From JAHJDS01 sp964569795 (GTDB lineage Bacteria; Desulfobacterota; Desulfarculia; Desulfarculales; JAHJDS01), in assembly GCA_964569795.1 (NCBI GenBank), contig CAZMVB010000005.1, positions 1 to 64,000 of the forward strand: 64,000 nucleotides of DNA. Reading direction: 5' to 3'. This document shows positions 1 through 7,892 of this stretch, piece after piece; position 1 is the first letter of the stretch, and each line of letters starts with the position of its first letter. Both the position numbers and the translations under genes were made by a program. The notes below the pieces were generated by a model. That model had not been told where the DNA came from and did not search any database. It saw only the letters and a list, made by a program, of their open reading frames with translations.

Positions 1-2
1 TG

Positions 3-92
3 AGCAACCGGATCATCAACGAGGTCAAGGGCGTCAACCGGGTGGTGTATGATATTAGTAGTAAACCTCCCGCAACGATAGAATGGGAATGA
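3..92 (+). CDS. guaA: GMP synthase (glutamine-hydrolysing), C-terminal end only
   Basis: Only the last 29 codons are in the window; the gene begins to the left. The reading frame starting at base 3 ends in a tail carrying VVYDISSKPPATIEWE, the highly conserved C-terminus of GuaA, which amidates XMP to GMP in de novo purine synthesis. This C-terminal segment belongs to the dimerisation domain. The stop is TGA at 90-92. The GC-rich gene is followed after 40 bases by an AT-rich HD-domain gene that probably does not belong to the same ancestral operon. Confidence 0.9.
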   Translation, partial: SNRIINEVKGVNRVVYDISSKPPATIEWE

Positions 93-132
93 TGACTATT
101 AGAGTAAAAGCTCGTAGTATGGAAGTGTTAAG

Positions 133-1293
133 ATGAGTATCAACGATAGGATAATGCGTTCTCTAGAATCAGATTTGGAAGAAATTTTATATACTAATAA
201 ATTTAAACTTGAAGAATACAATTCAGAAAACATTCAGCGTTTTCTTTTGAGTTTAAAATATTTTATAAAAACTACTGATGTAGAAGAACGTGGAAATGCT
301 GCTCAAGCAGCTATTCAAATTTTGTGGAGAATATTTTTAATGGACGATTGGTTTCAAGAATATTTTGTGAAACTAAGTAAACTAGAAGTTGCCGCATATC
401 ACTTCGATCCAAAAAACAGAGACCATATCGTACATAGTTTGAATGTGTTTCTACTCGGAATTTATTTAGTTAAATCATGTCCACCTTTATTGTCGGAATG
501 CTGGAAACAAATCATTGGCCCCTTTAGTTTGTGGGGTTTCGCATCAACTGCCCATGATATCGGATATCCCGTAGAAACTCATAGTCGGCACCTTACAACA
601 TATTTAAAACCTGGTTTTCCTGACATAAATATTGGGATTCGCTTGATTATTGACCAACTGGCCAACACCGATCAAATTAACGATTCTTCGAAAAGCAAGG
701 AAAAGAAAAATGGGGGAAATGTGCATAACTATTTTCAAGTATTAGACAATTATTTTGAAGCAAATAATATTGATCTAGGAAAGAATATCCAAGGTGTTTT
801 CGAACAAATAGGTGAAAATCAGGGAATAATTGACCACGGGATACTATTGTCAATCGTGTTGTGCAAATATTTTGAACGCATATTAGTTCCTATTATGATT
901 AAGGTTATGAGTAGTGATTTGTTTTATGAATACCTGCCAGAAAATGAAAACGAGGAGTCTTTTACAGTCGGATTTAGAGATCAATTTTTCAGTGTAATTA
1001 CTGCCATTTGTTTACACAATTTACAATTTGAAAAGCCGCTTACAATGAAAAGTCATCCGTTAGCTTATTTACTAGTTTTATGCGACGAATTACAGGAATG
1101 GAATCGTTTTTCTTTTGGCAAAAGTATATTAGATGCAAATCAAGTTGACATATATTTTGATGAATATCAAAACAAACTAATTGTCAAGTATGCTTTGTCG
1201 AGAGAAGAATGTAAAATTAAAGAGAAAAACATGAAGAGAAAGCTAGACTTTAGTATTTTTAATTTAGAAATCAAATCATATATGGAGTCTTAA
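133..1293 (+). CDS. HD-domain metal-dependent hydrolase-like protein, AT-rich
   Basis: A 386-residue protein of unknown specific function. It shows an HD-superfamily metal-site pattern: RDHIVH at residues 96-101, an HD pair at 141-142 (AHDIGYP), DHG at 234-236, His295 and Asp318 near the end. HD proteins are commonly phosphohydrolases or nucleotidases acting on nucleotides or alarmones; no substrate can be named here. There is no signal peptide or membrane segment. The start ATG is preceded by GGAAG. The gene is strikingly AT-rich (13 G/C in bases 181-240) between two GC-rich housekeeping genes, and its TAA stop overlaps the dnaE ATG (TAATG). Composition suggests horizontal acquisition. A role in phage defence or nucleotide signalling is possible but unproven. 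Confidence 0.75.
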   Translation: MSINDRIMRSLESDLEEILYTNKFKLEEYNSENIQRFLLSLKYFIKTTDVEERGNAAQAAIQILWRIFLMDDWFQEYFVKLSKLEVAAYHFDPKNRDHIVHSLNVFLLGIYLVKSCPPLLSECWKQIIGPFSLWGFASTAHDIGYPVETHSRHLTTYLKPGFPDINIGIRLIIDQLANTDQINDSSKSKEKKNGGNVHNYFQVLDNYFEANNIDLGKNIQGVFEQIGENQGIIDHGILLSIVLCKYFERILVPIMIKVMSSDLFYEYLPENENEESFTVGFRDQFFSVITAICLHNLQFEKPLTMKSHPLAYLLVLCDELQEWNRFSFGKSILDANQVDIYFDEYQNKLIVKYALSREECKIKEKNMKRKLDFSIFNLEIKSYMES

Positions 1294-4200
1294 TGCAGAA
1301 GTTTGTTCATCTCCACGTCCACTCCGAGTTTTCCCTGCTGGACGGGGCCATCCGGATAAAGGACCTCGTCAATCGGGCCAAGGCCCTGGACATGGGGGCC
1401 GTGGCCCTGACCGATCACGGCAACATGTTCGGCGCGGTCAAGCTCTACCTGGCCGCGGTGGACGCCGGGGTCAAACCGATCATCGGCTGCGAGGTCTATG
1501 TCGCCCCGGATTCGCGTCACAACCGTGACTACCCGAAAAACGCCCCGATCTACTTCCACCTCGTACTTTTGGCCGAGAATTTTGACGGCTACAAAAATCT
1601 GGTCAAACTCGTCTCGGCCGGGCATCTCGAGGGCTTCTATTACAAGCCTCGCATCGACCGCGAAATTTTGAGCAAGCACAAGGACGGCCTGATCGCCGCC
1701 TCGGCCTGCCTCAAGGGCGAGCCGGCCTTCTGGCTGGACAAGGGCCGGGAAGACAAGGCAGCCGAGGCGGCCCGGTTCTACCGTGATCTCTTCGGGGACG
1801 AAAATTTCTTTATTGAGCTTCAGGACGCCGATCTGGACGAGCAGAAAAAGGTCAACCCCGGCCTGACCGCCCTGGCCCGGGACCTGGGCCTGGGCCTGAT
1901 CGCCACCAACGACTGCCACTACCTGGACAAGAACGACGCCCGGGCCCACGACGTCCTGCTGTGCATCGGCACGGGCAAGACCCTGGCCGAGGAAAACCGC
2001 CTGAAATTCGGCAGCCAGGAGATGTACCTCAAGTCGGCCGAGGAGATGGCCGCGCTCTTCCCGGACACGCCCGAGGCCCTGTCCAACACGGCCCTCATTG
2101 CCGAGCGCTGCCGGCTGGACCTGCCCGTGGGCAAGATCCACTTCCCGGGATATGCCCCGGCCAACGGCCGGACCGAGGCCGAGGAACTGGAGCACCTGGC
2201 CCGGGAGGGATTTACGAAACGCCTGGCCCAGATCAAGAAGAGCGGCCGGGAGATCGACGAGGTTTTTTACACAAAACGCCTGGACTACGAACTGGACGTC
2301 ATCAACCAGATGGGCTTTCCCGGCTATTTCCTGGTGGTGGCCGACTTCATCCGCTGGGCCAAGGACCGCGGCATCCCGGTCGGTCCGGGCCGGGGCAGCG
2401 CCGCGGGCTCCCTGGTGTCCTTTTCCCTGGGGATCACCGATCTGGACCCGATCCAGTATGGCCTGTTCTTCGAGCGGTTTCTGACCCTGGAGCGCCGGTC
2501 CATGCCCGATATCGACGTGGACTTCTGCGTCCGCCGCCGGGACGAGGTCCTGAGCTACGTGGTCGATAAGTACTCGGCCGATTCGGTGGCCCAGATCATC
2601 ACCTTTGGCCGGCTCCAGGCCCGGCTGGTGCTGCGGGACGTGGGCCGGGTGCTGGGCCTGAGCTACGGCGAGGTCGATCAGATCGCCAAGCTGATCCCCA
2701 ACCGGCTCGGGATCACCCTGGAGGCCGCCGTGGCCGAGGAAGAACGGCTTCGGGAGCGGATCGCCCAGGACCCGCGGGTGGCCGAGATGGTCGAGATCGC
2801 CAAGCGGCTCGAAGGGCTCCGCCGCCATGCCGGGACCCACGCCGCCGGGGTGGTCATCGCCAACGGGGCCATCGTCGATCACGTCCCCCTCTACCGGGGC
2901 CGGGACGGCGAGACGATCACCCAGTTCGACATGAAGGACGTCGAAAAGATCGGCCTGATCAAGTTCGACTTCCTGGGCCTGCGCAACCTGACCGTCATCG
3001 ACGACGCCATGAAGATCATCCGCCGGAGGGACCCGGACTTCGACATCGCCGCCATCCCCATGGAGGATCAGGCCACCTTTGATCTCCTGACCCGGGGGGA
3101 CACCACGGGCGTGTTTCAGCTCGAATCCAGCGGCATGCGCTCGCTCTTGACCCGGCTCAAACCCAACTGCTTCGAGGACGTCATCGCCCTGGTGGCCCTG
3201 TACCGGCCCGGCCCGCTCGAGTCGGGCATGGTCGATGATTTTGTCAAGCGCAAGCACGGCCAGACCGAGGTGACCTATCCCCTGCCGCAATTAAAGGACA
3301 TCCTCAAGGAGACCTACGGCGTCATCGTCTATCAGGAGCAGGTGATGCAGATCGCCCAGGAGGTGGCCGGCTACTCCCTGGGCGAGGGCGATATCCTGCG
3401 GCGGGCCATGGGCAAGAAGGTTGCGGCGATCATGACCCAGCAGCGGGAGCGTTTTCTGTCCGGGTCGGTCGAGCGGGGCATCGACTCGGGCATGGCCGGA
3501 TACCTGTTCGACCTGATCGAGAAATTCGCCGGGTACGGGTTCAACAAGTCCCACTCGGCGGCCTATGCCCTGATCGCCTATCAGACGGCCTATCTCAAGG
3601 CCCACTTCCCGGTGGCCTTCATGGCGGCCCTTCTGACCTCGGACATGAACGACTCGGACAAGGTGGTCAAGTACATGACCGAGTGCCGGGAGATGGGGGT
3701 CGCCGTCCTGCCGCCGGACGTGAACGAGTCCCTGGCCGAATTCACCGTGGTCGGGGAGCAGGGGGACCAGATACGGTTCGGCCTGGCCGCGGTCAAGAAC
3801 GTGGGCGCGGCGGCCATCGAGGCGGTGATCGAGTCCCGGCAGGAGGAGGGGTTTTTCGGGGGACTGTTCGATTTCTGCTCGCGGGTGGATCTCCGCAAGG
3901 TCAACAAGCGGGTCATCGAGTCCCTGGTCCAGGCCGGGGCGTTCGACACCATCGAGCCCAACCGGGCCCGGCTGTTCATTGCCGTCGAGGAGGCCATGGC
4001 CCGGGGACAGGCCATTGCCCGGGAACGGGAAGGCGGCCAGACGAGCATGTTCGACCTGATGGCCGAATCGAGCGCCGGCGGCCCGTCGGCGGCCGACGGA
4101 CTGGGCGAGAATCTGCCCGACATCGAGGACTGGCCCCCCGCGGTGCGGCTGGCCCGGGAAAAGGAGGCCCTGGGGCTGTACCTGAGCGGCCATCCCCTGG

Positions 4201-4763
4201 ACGATTTCCGCAAAGTCCTGGCCGACCTGACCGACACCGCCGGCCTGGCCGAGGTCAGGGACGGGAGCACGGTCCGGCTCGGCGGGATCATCCGGGACAA
4301 GAAGGAGATCACCAACAAGGCCGGAGACCGGATGGCCTTTATCACCCTCGAGGACCTGTCCGGGACCAATGAGGTGGTCGTTTTCGCCCGGGTGTTCCGG
4401 GAGTGCGTCGAGGCCCTGTCGGGCGAGGACCCGGTCCTGGTCACGGCCCGGGTCAAGCGGGAAGAGGAGTCGATCAAACTCCTGGCCGACAAGATCGAGG
4501 TCCTGGCCCGGGCGGCCGCCCGGCCGGTGGTCCGGCTGGTGCTGAATCTGGGCGAATGGGACCGGCCCAAGCTGTCGGCCCTGAAAAAGATCCTGGTGGG
4601 CAATCGAGGCGCCTGCCGGGTGTTTTTGAGGCTGGACCTGGCTGATACGGGACAGGTCCTGGTGGCCCTGCCGGACCTGTACCGGGTCGAGCCGGGGAGG
4701 GCCGTCGAGTCGCGGATCAGCGAGATCTTCGGTCCCCAGGTGGTGGAAAGGCATTTCGGCTGA
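1293..4763 (+). CDS. dnaE: DNA polymerase III subunit alpha
   Basis: The catalytic polymerase of the replicative holoenzyme, 1156 residues, a normal DnaE length. An N-terminal PHP domain begins with HLHVHSEFSLLDGA (residues 6-19). The polymerase active-site motif PDIDVDF lies at about 405-411, with metal-binding Asp406 and Asp408, and is followed by the typical SQIITF-like segment (AQIITFGRLQARLVLRDVG). Helix-hairpin-helix sequence and a C-terminal OB-fold (VRLGGIIRDKKEITNK onward) complete the architecture. The ATG overlaps the stop of the preceding HD gene by one base, so translation may be coupled to that foreign-looking gene. dnaE converges with the DUF115 gene, and a small GGCCGG/CCGGCC inverted repeat sits at 4765-4778 between them. 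Confidence 0.97.
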   Translation: MQKFVHLHVHSEFSLLDGAIRIKDLVNRAKALDMGAVALTDHGNMFGAVKLYLAAVDAGVKPIIGCEVYVAPDSRHNRDYPKNAPIYFHLVLLAENFDGYKNLVKLVSAGHLEGFYYKPRIDREILSKHKDGLIAASACLKGEPAFWLDKGREDKAAEAARFYRDLFGDENFFIELQDADLDEQKKVNPGLTALARDLGLGLIATNDCHYLDKNDARAHDVLLCIGTGKTLAEENRLKFGSQEMYLKSAEEMAALFPDTPEALSNTALIAERCRLDLPVGKIHFPGYAPANGRTEAEELEHLAREGFTKRLAQIKKSGREIDEVFYTKRLDYELDVINQMGFPGYFLVVADFIRWAKDRGIPVGPGRGSAAGSLVSFSLGITDLDPIQYGLFFERFLTLERRSMPDIDVDFCVRRRDEVLSYVVDKYSADSVAQIITFGRLQARLVLRDVGRVLGLSYGEVDQIAKLIPNRLGITLEAAVAEEERLRERIAQDPRVAEMVEIAKRLEGLRRHAGTHAAGVVIANGAIVDHVPLYRGRDGETITQFDMKDVEKIGLIKFDFLGLRNLTVIDDAMKIIRRRDPDFDIAAIPMEDQATFDLLTRGDTTGVFQLESSGMRSLLTRLKPNCFEDVIALVALYRPGPLESGMVDDFVKRKHGQTEVTYPLPQLKDILKETYGVIVYQEQVMQIAQEVAGYSLGEGDILRRAMGKKVAAIMTQQRERFLSGSVERGIDSGMAGYLFDLIEKFAGYGFNKSHSAAYALIAYQTAYLKAHFPVAFMAALLTSDMNDSDKVVKYMTECREMGVAVLPPDVNESLAEFTVVGEQGDQIRFGLAAVKNVGAAAIEAVIESRQEEGFFGGLFDFCSRVDLRKVNKRVIESLVQAGAFDTIEPNRARLFIAVEEAMARGQAIAREREGGQTSMFDLMAESSAGGPSAADGLGENLPDIEDWPPAVRLAREKEALGLYLSGHPLDDFRKVLADLTDTAGLAEVRDGSTVRLGGIIRDKKEITNKAGDRMAFITLEDLSGTNEVVVFARVFRECVEALSGEDPVLVTARVKREEESIKLLADKIEVLARAAARPVVRLVLNLGEWDRPKLSALKKILVGNRGACRVFLRLDLADTGQVLVALPDLYRVEPGRAVESRISEIFGPQVVERHFG

Positions 4764-4808
4764 CGGCCGGAGCCGGCCGCCCGCCGTTAATGGGCCAAAG
4801 GCGGGGCT

Positions 4809-7568
4809 TCAATCAGCGAGTAGTTCTTCGCGGAACTGGAGGGCCGGAACGAAGTCCGGCTCGATCTCGAGGCATCGGTCAAGGTCGCGGACGGCCTCGT
4901 TGATCCGCTTCAGGGCGGCGTGACACTGGGCCAGGTGGAAATAGGCCTGATAGGAGTCCGGATCGGCCTGGATGGTCTTTTCCAGACACTCCACGGCCCG
5001 GGCGGCGTGTCCCCTCTTCATGAAGGCCGTGGCCAGTTTGGCCCAGAATATGGAAAACCGGTCGTCCTTGGCCACGCCCCGGGCGATGACCTCGGCCGCC
5101 TGGTCCATCTCGTCCCGGGCCATGAGCAAGTCGCCCAGTTCGCAGTCGAACAGGGCCTGGCCGGGCAGGCGCCTCTGCATCAGGCGACAGAATTTTTCCA
5201 GTTCCCGGGGGCGATCCAGGGCCCGGAGGCAGATGATGATCCCCCGGGCGGCGGGCATGGCCTCGGTCTCGGACCCGGCGGCCTCCAGGGCGTCCTGGTA
5301 GTGCTTCAGGGCCTCCTCGAATTTCCGGTCCTTGAGCAGCCCCTCGGCCTGGGCCAAGGGATCTTGGGTGGATTCCGCGCCCAGTTTTTCCAGGCGATCG
5401 TCTCTCATCTTGATGGCCGCATCGAGGACCCGGCCGGCGGTGGGATGGTCCGGGGCGGCGGTCCGGGCCCGCCGGGCGACGATGATGGCCGTGACGTAGT
5501 CGCCGCTGTCGAGCAGTCGCCGGGCGCGGTCCGCGGCCGCCTCGACCTCCCGGGCAATGATCCCTCCCGCTTCGGATTCCGCCGGGACTGGGGCCGGCAG
5601 ATCCCAGCGGCCACGGGCCAGCCGGTTCTCGACAATCAGCCGATCCCAGTCCGCCCCGGACGCTCCCAGGTCCCGGCCCCTCTCCAGACAGGCCCCGGCC
5701 AGGGTCAATAGATCGTGGCCGGACAAGGCCTCGGCCAGGTCGCGCCAGGCGGCCGGGTGTGAGGCGACCTTTGCCTTCAGGACTTCGAGGGCGAGCAGGT
5801 CCCGGGCCGCGGTCTCGAGTCCGGCCGCCGCCTCCTCGGCCCGTGGTGCCAGGTCCTTGAAAAAATCGGCCATCAGGTCGGCCCGCCGGCGGCGCCAGGC
5901 CTGATCGCGAGGTTCCTCAAAGGAGAGCCGGTAGTCCCGGGCCCCCAGTTCCTCCAGGACCGGGTGGAACAGATACAGCCACAGGGCCCGGGACTGGATC
6001 CGGTCGAAACACTCGGCCACGGCGCGTTCCGCCCGGGCGTATGAATCCGACGAAAATTCCGGGCCGTGGCGAACGGCCTCGAGGTCGGTCGATCGGTCCC
6101 GGGCGCGGCGGGCCAGGTCGGCCAGAGACCCGGCCATGGCCTGGACCGGCTGGACCCCAAGCCAAGACGGCCGGTCCGGCTCCTCCGCTGACAGCTCGGC
6201 CAGAGGCGAGCGGTCGATTTCCGCCGCGGGCAGGACCTGGTCCATGCGGGCGGGGTCGAGATCGGTCGTCCCGGCGATCCGGGCCCCGCCGACCGAGGCG
6301 TTGAGTACGGCGCCCCCCAATTGGGCGACGGTTTTCTCCAGGTCCATCCGGCCGAACAGATAGGCGGGCAGGGTCGGCCGGGGCCGGCCGTCCTGGCCGG
6401 GGACCTGGATGACCTCGTCCTCGTCCACCTCGTCCAGACGGCGGGCCATCTGGCCGGGCAGGGCGCCCGGACCCAGGACAAAGTCGCACCCGATCAGGAT
6501 CACCGGCTCGGCCCCCAGATACCGGGCCGCGGCCACGGCCAGCGAGGCCGCGTTCCGGGCCGGAGGCAGGGGGGCCGGCTGTTCCCAGAAGGCCCGTTCG
6601 TCCGGGACGGTCAGCACCGGACCGCCCCAGCGCCGGACGAACTCGGGCCAGATCCCCGGCCTGACCACCAGGGGCACGTCGGCCGCGCCCCACAGGTCTT
6701 GGCCCAGGTCCATCACCGTCTCGGTATGATCCAGGGCCACGGCCAGGTCGGGCCGGACGTCGTGGGCCAGCAGGACCTTCAGGGCCTGGACCGCCCCAAG
6801 AATCAGGGTCCGGTCCTTGACCCGGATCAGGTGGGGCAGGGCCCGGCCGAGCGACGGGCCGGCGGACACGACCACTGCCGGCCGGCCGGCGAAGCGGCCT
6901 TCCAGCCGGGACAGGTCCGGCCCCTGGGACAGGGGAACCAGGTTGCGGATCAGGTTGTGAACCGTGGCCGGACCGGTCAGGGACAGCAGATGGGGCCGGG
7001 CCAGGATGGCGTTCAGGGCCTGGAACAAGTGGTTCTGGAGGCGGGCGTATTCCGGACCGATGCCCAGGTCCGTCTCCCGGAGGTGGACCTTGATCTGGCC
7101 GTAAACCAGGGTCTTGACCCGGGCCTCCAGGAAACGATCGATGCCTTCTTCCACCGGGGGGATCAGTCTGAATCGCCCGGACCGGAGGTCGCTGGAAAGG
7201 TCGGTTGAGGACAGGGCCAGGCGGGTGATCAGGGCGTCCGGTTCCAGGACCCAGACCTGGTGGCGCCCGTCGGCCCGGGACAGGACGGCCGCCGCCTCGT
7301 GGCCCAGACCCAGGCCGGACAGGATGGTGACGTCACCGGCCGGGTAGTCGTCCTCAGGGGTGAAGTGGCTCAGGCGGACCGGCGTATCGCCGGGGTCGTA
7401 CAGGGTCAGGCTGCCTTGAGGGGTGGTCAGACGGAGATTGGCCAGGCCCGAGTCGTTCTGGAAGGGGGTCACATAGGGGCTGTCCCGGGCCGTTTCGATC
7501 CACTGGACCAGGGATCGATCGATCCCGGCCAGGGCCTGGAGATTTGCCCGCAAACGATCGTCGTCCAT
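4809..7568 (-). CDS. DUF115 / MptE-like (motility accessory factor-type) protein with C-terminal TPRs
   Basis: About 919 residues from the ATG at 7568. The central part (roughly residues 230-480) resembles the DUF115/6-hydroxymethylpterin pyrophosphokinase MptE-like fold used by flagellin-glycosylating Maf proteins; visible hallmarks are AVVVSAGPSLGRALP, PDLAVALDHTE and PVILIGCDF. The last ~140 residues contain tetratricopeptide-like helices (AYFHLAQCHAALKRINEAV). Homology appears to begin at MDDDRLRANLQAL, which favours this start. However, no Shine-Dalgarno precedes it, whereas two in-frame upstream ATGs at 7673 and 7718 lie inside a tandem repeat and do have SD-like GGAGAGG. The true N-terminus is therefore open. 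No flagellar or sialic-acid genes are nearby, so the glycosylation role is only a family-level guess. Confidence 0.8.
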   Translation of the reverse strand: MDDDRLRANLQALAGIDRSLVQWIETARDSPYVTPFQNDSGLANLRLTTPQGSLTLYDPGDTPVRLSHFTPEDDYPAGDVTILSGLGLGHEAAAVLSRADGRHQVWVLEPDALITRLALSSTDLSSDLRSGRFRLIPPVEEGIDRFLEARVKTLVYGQIKVHLRETDLGIGPEYARLQNHLFQALNAILARPHLLSLTGPATVHNLIRNLVPLSQGPDLSRLEGRFAGRPAVVVSAGPSLGRALPHLIRVKDRTLILGAVQALKVLLAHDVRPDLAVALDHTETVMDLGQDLWGAADVPLVVRPGIWPEFVRRWGGPVLTVPDERAFWEQPAPLPPARNAASLAVAAARYLGAEPVILIGCDFVLGPGALPGQMARRLDEVDEDEVIQVPGQDGRPRPTLPAYLFGRMDLEKTVAQLGGAVLNASVGGARIAGTTDLDPARMDQVLPAAEIDRSPLAELSAEEPDRPSWLGVQPVQAMAGSLADLARRARDRSTDLEAVRHGPEFSSDSYARAERAVAECFDRIQSRALWLYLFHPVLEELGARDYRLSFEEPRDQAWRRRRADLMADFFKDLAPRAEEAAAGLETAARDLLALEVLKAKVASHPAAWRDLAEALSGHDLLTLAGACLERGRDLGASGADWDRLIVENRLARGRWDLPAPVPAESEAGGIIAREVEAAADRARRLLDSGDYVTAIIVARRARTAAPDHPTAGRVLDAAIKMRDDRLEKLGAESTQDPLAQAEGLLKDRKFEEALKHYQDALEAAGSETEAMPAARGIIICLRALDRPRELEKFCRLMQRRLPGQALFDCELGDLLMARDEMDQAAEVIARGVAKDDRFSIFWAKLATAFMKRGHAARAVECLEKTIQADPDSYQAYFHLAQCHAALKRINEAVRDLDRCLEIEPDFVPALQFREELLAD

Positions 7569-7649
7569 CAACAAAGGGCCATGCCTAACGTCAGGAAAAA
7601 AGCTCGCCCCATTCAGCGGAGCGCCAATCTCTGGTTCCCCTCCACCATA

Positions 7650-7740
7650 CCCCCAAAAAAAGGGAGGCGCCATCCGGCTGCCTCTCCGCCCGAAACCCCC
7701 AAAAAAAGGAGGCGCCATTCGGCTGCCTCTCCGCCCGAAA
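7650..7740 (-). repeat. Tandem 45/46-bp repeat upstream of the DUF115 gene
   Basis: Two nearly identical units, 7650-7695 and 7696-7740, differ by one extra G and one C/T change. Read on the minus strand, each unit carries an SD-like GGAGAGG, then an ATG, then GCGCCTCC and a run of seven T. A degenerate third copy (GAATGGGGCGAGC followed by TTTTTT) is visible further downstream on that strand. The units are in frame with the DUF115 gene and would encode a repeated MAPPFF-containing extension if translated. Confidence 0.85.
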
Positions 7741-7759
7741 ACCCCTAAAATAAATGCCC

Positions 7760-7784
7760 AAAAAAAAATGCCCCCTCAGGGACA
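7760..7784 (-). terminator. Intrinsic terminator downstream of the PAS sensor gene
   Basis: On the minus strand TGTCCC, loop TGAG and GGGGCA form a 6-bp stem with one G-T pair, followed immediately by nine T. It lies about 110 bases after the sensor stop codon and is correctly oriented for it. Confidence 0.65.
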
Positions 7785-7892
7785 CTAAAATTATTAAATC
7801 AAATTTTTTTCAAAAAGTCAACCCCCAAAATATAGTAAAATTAATTGAGAATGGTCCAACCTGTAGTGGCCAGGGTCAAAAAGGGGCGCGGT

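Larger units (their letters stand above)
7569..7892. other. 324-base gene-free spacer with repeats and an AT-rich core
   Basis: This spacer between the DUF115 gene and the PAS sensor (both minus strand) holds the tandem 45/46-bp repeats, a likely intrinsic terminator at 7760-7784 and an AT-rich stretch at about 7785-7850. The AT-rich part could be the promoter region of the DUF115 gene, but no clear -35/-10 pair was assigned. Confidence 0.6.

Noticed and set aside
1290..3290. A long open frame antisense to dnaE
   Set aside because: It mirrors the dnaE codon pattern in GC-rich DNA, has low-complexity Gly/Pro/Asp/His/Val composition and no ribosome-binding site or recognisable domain.
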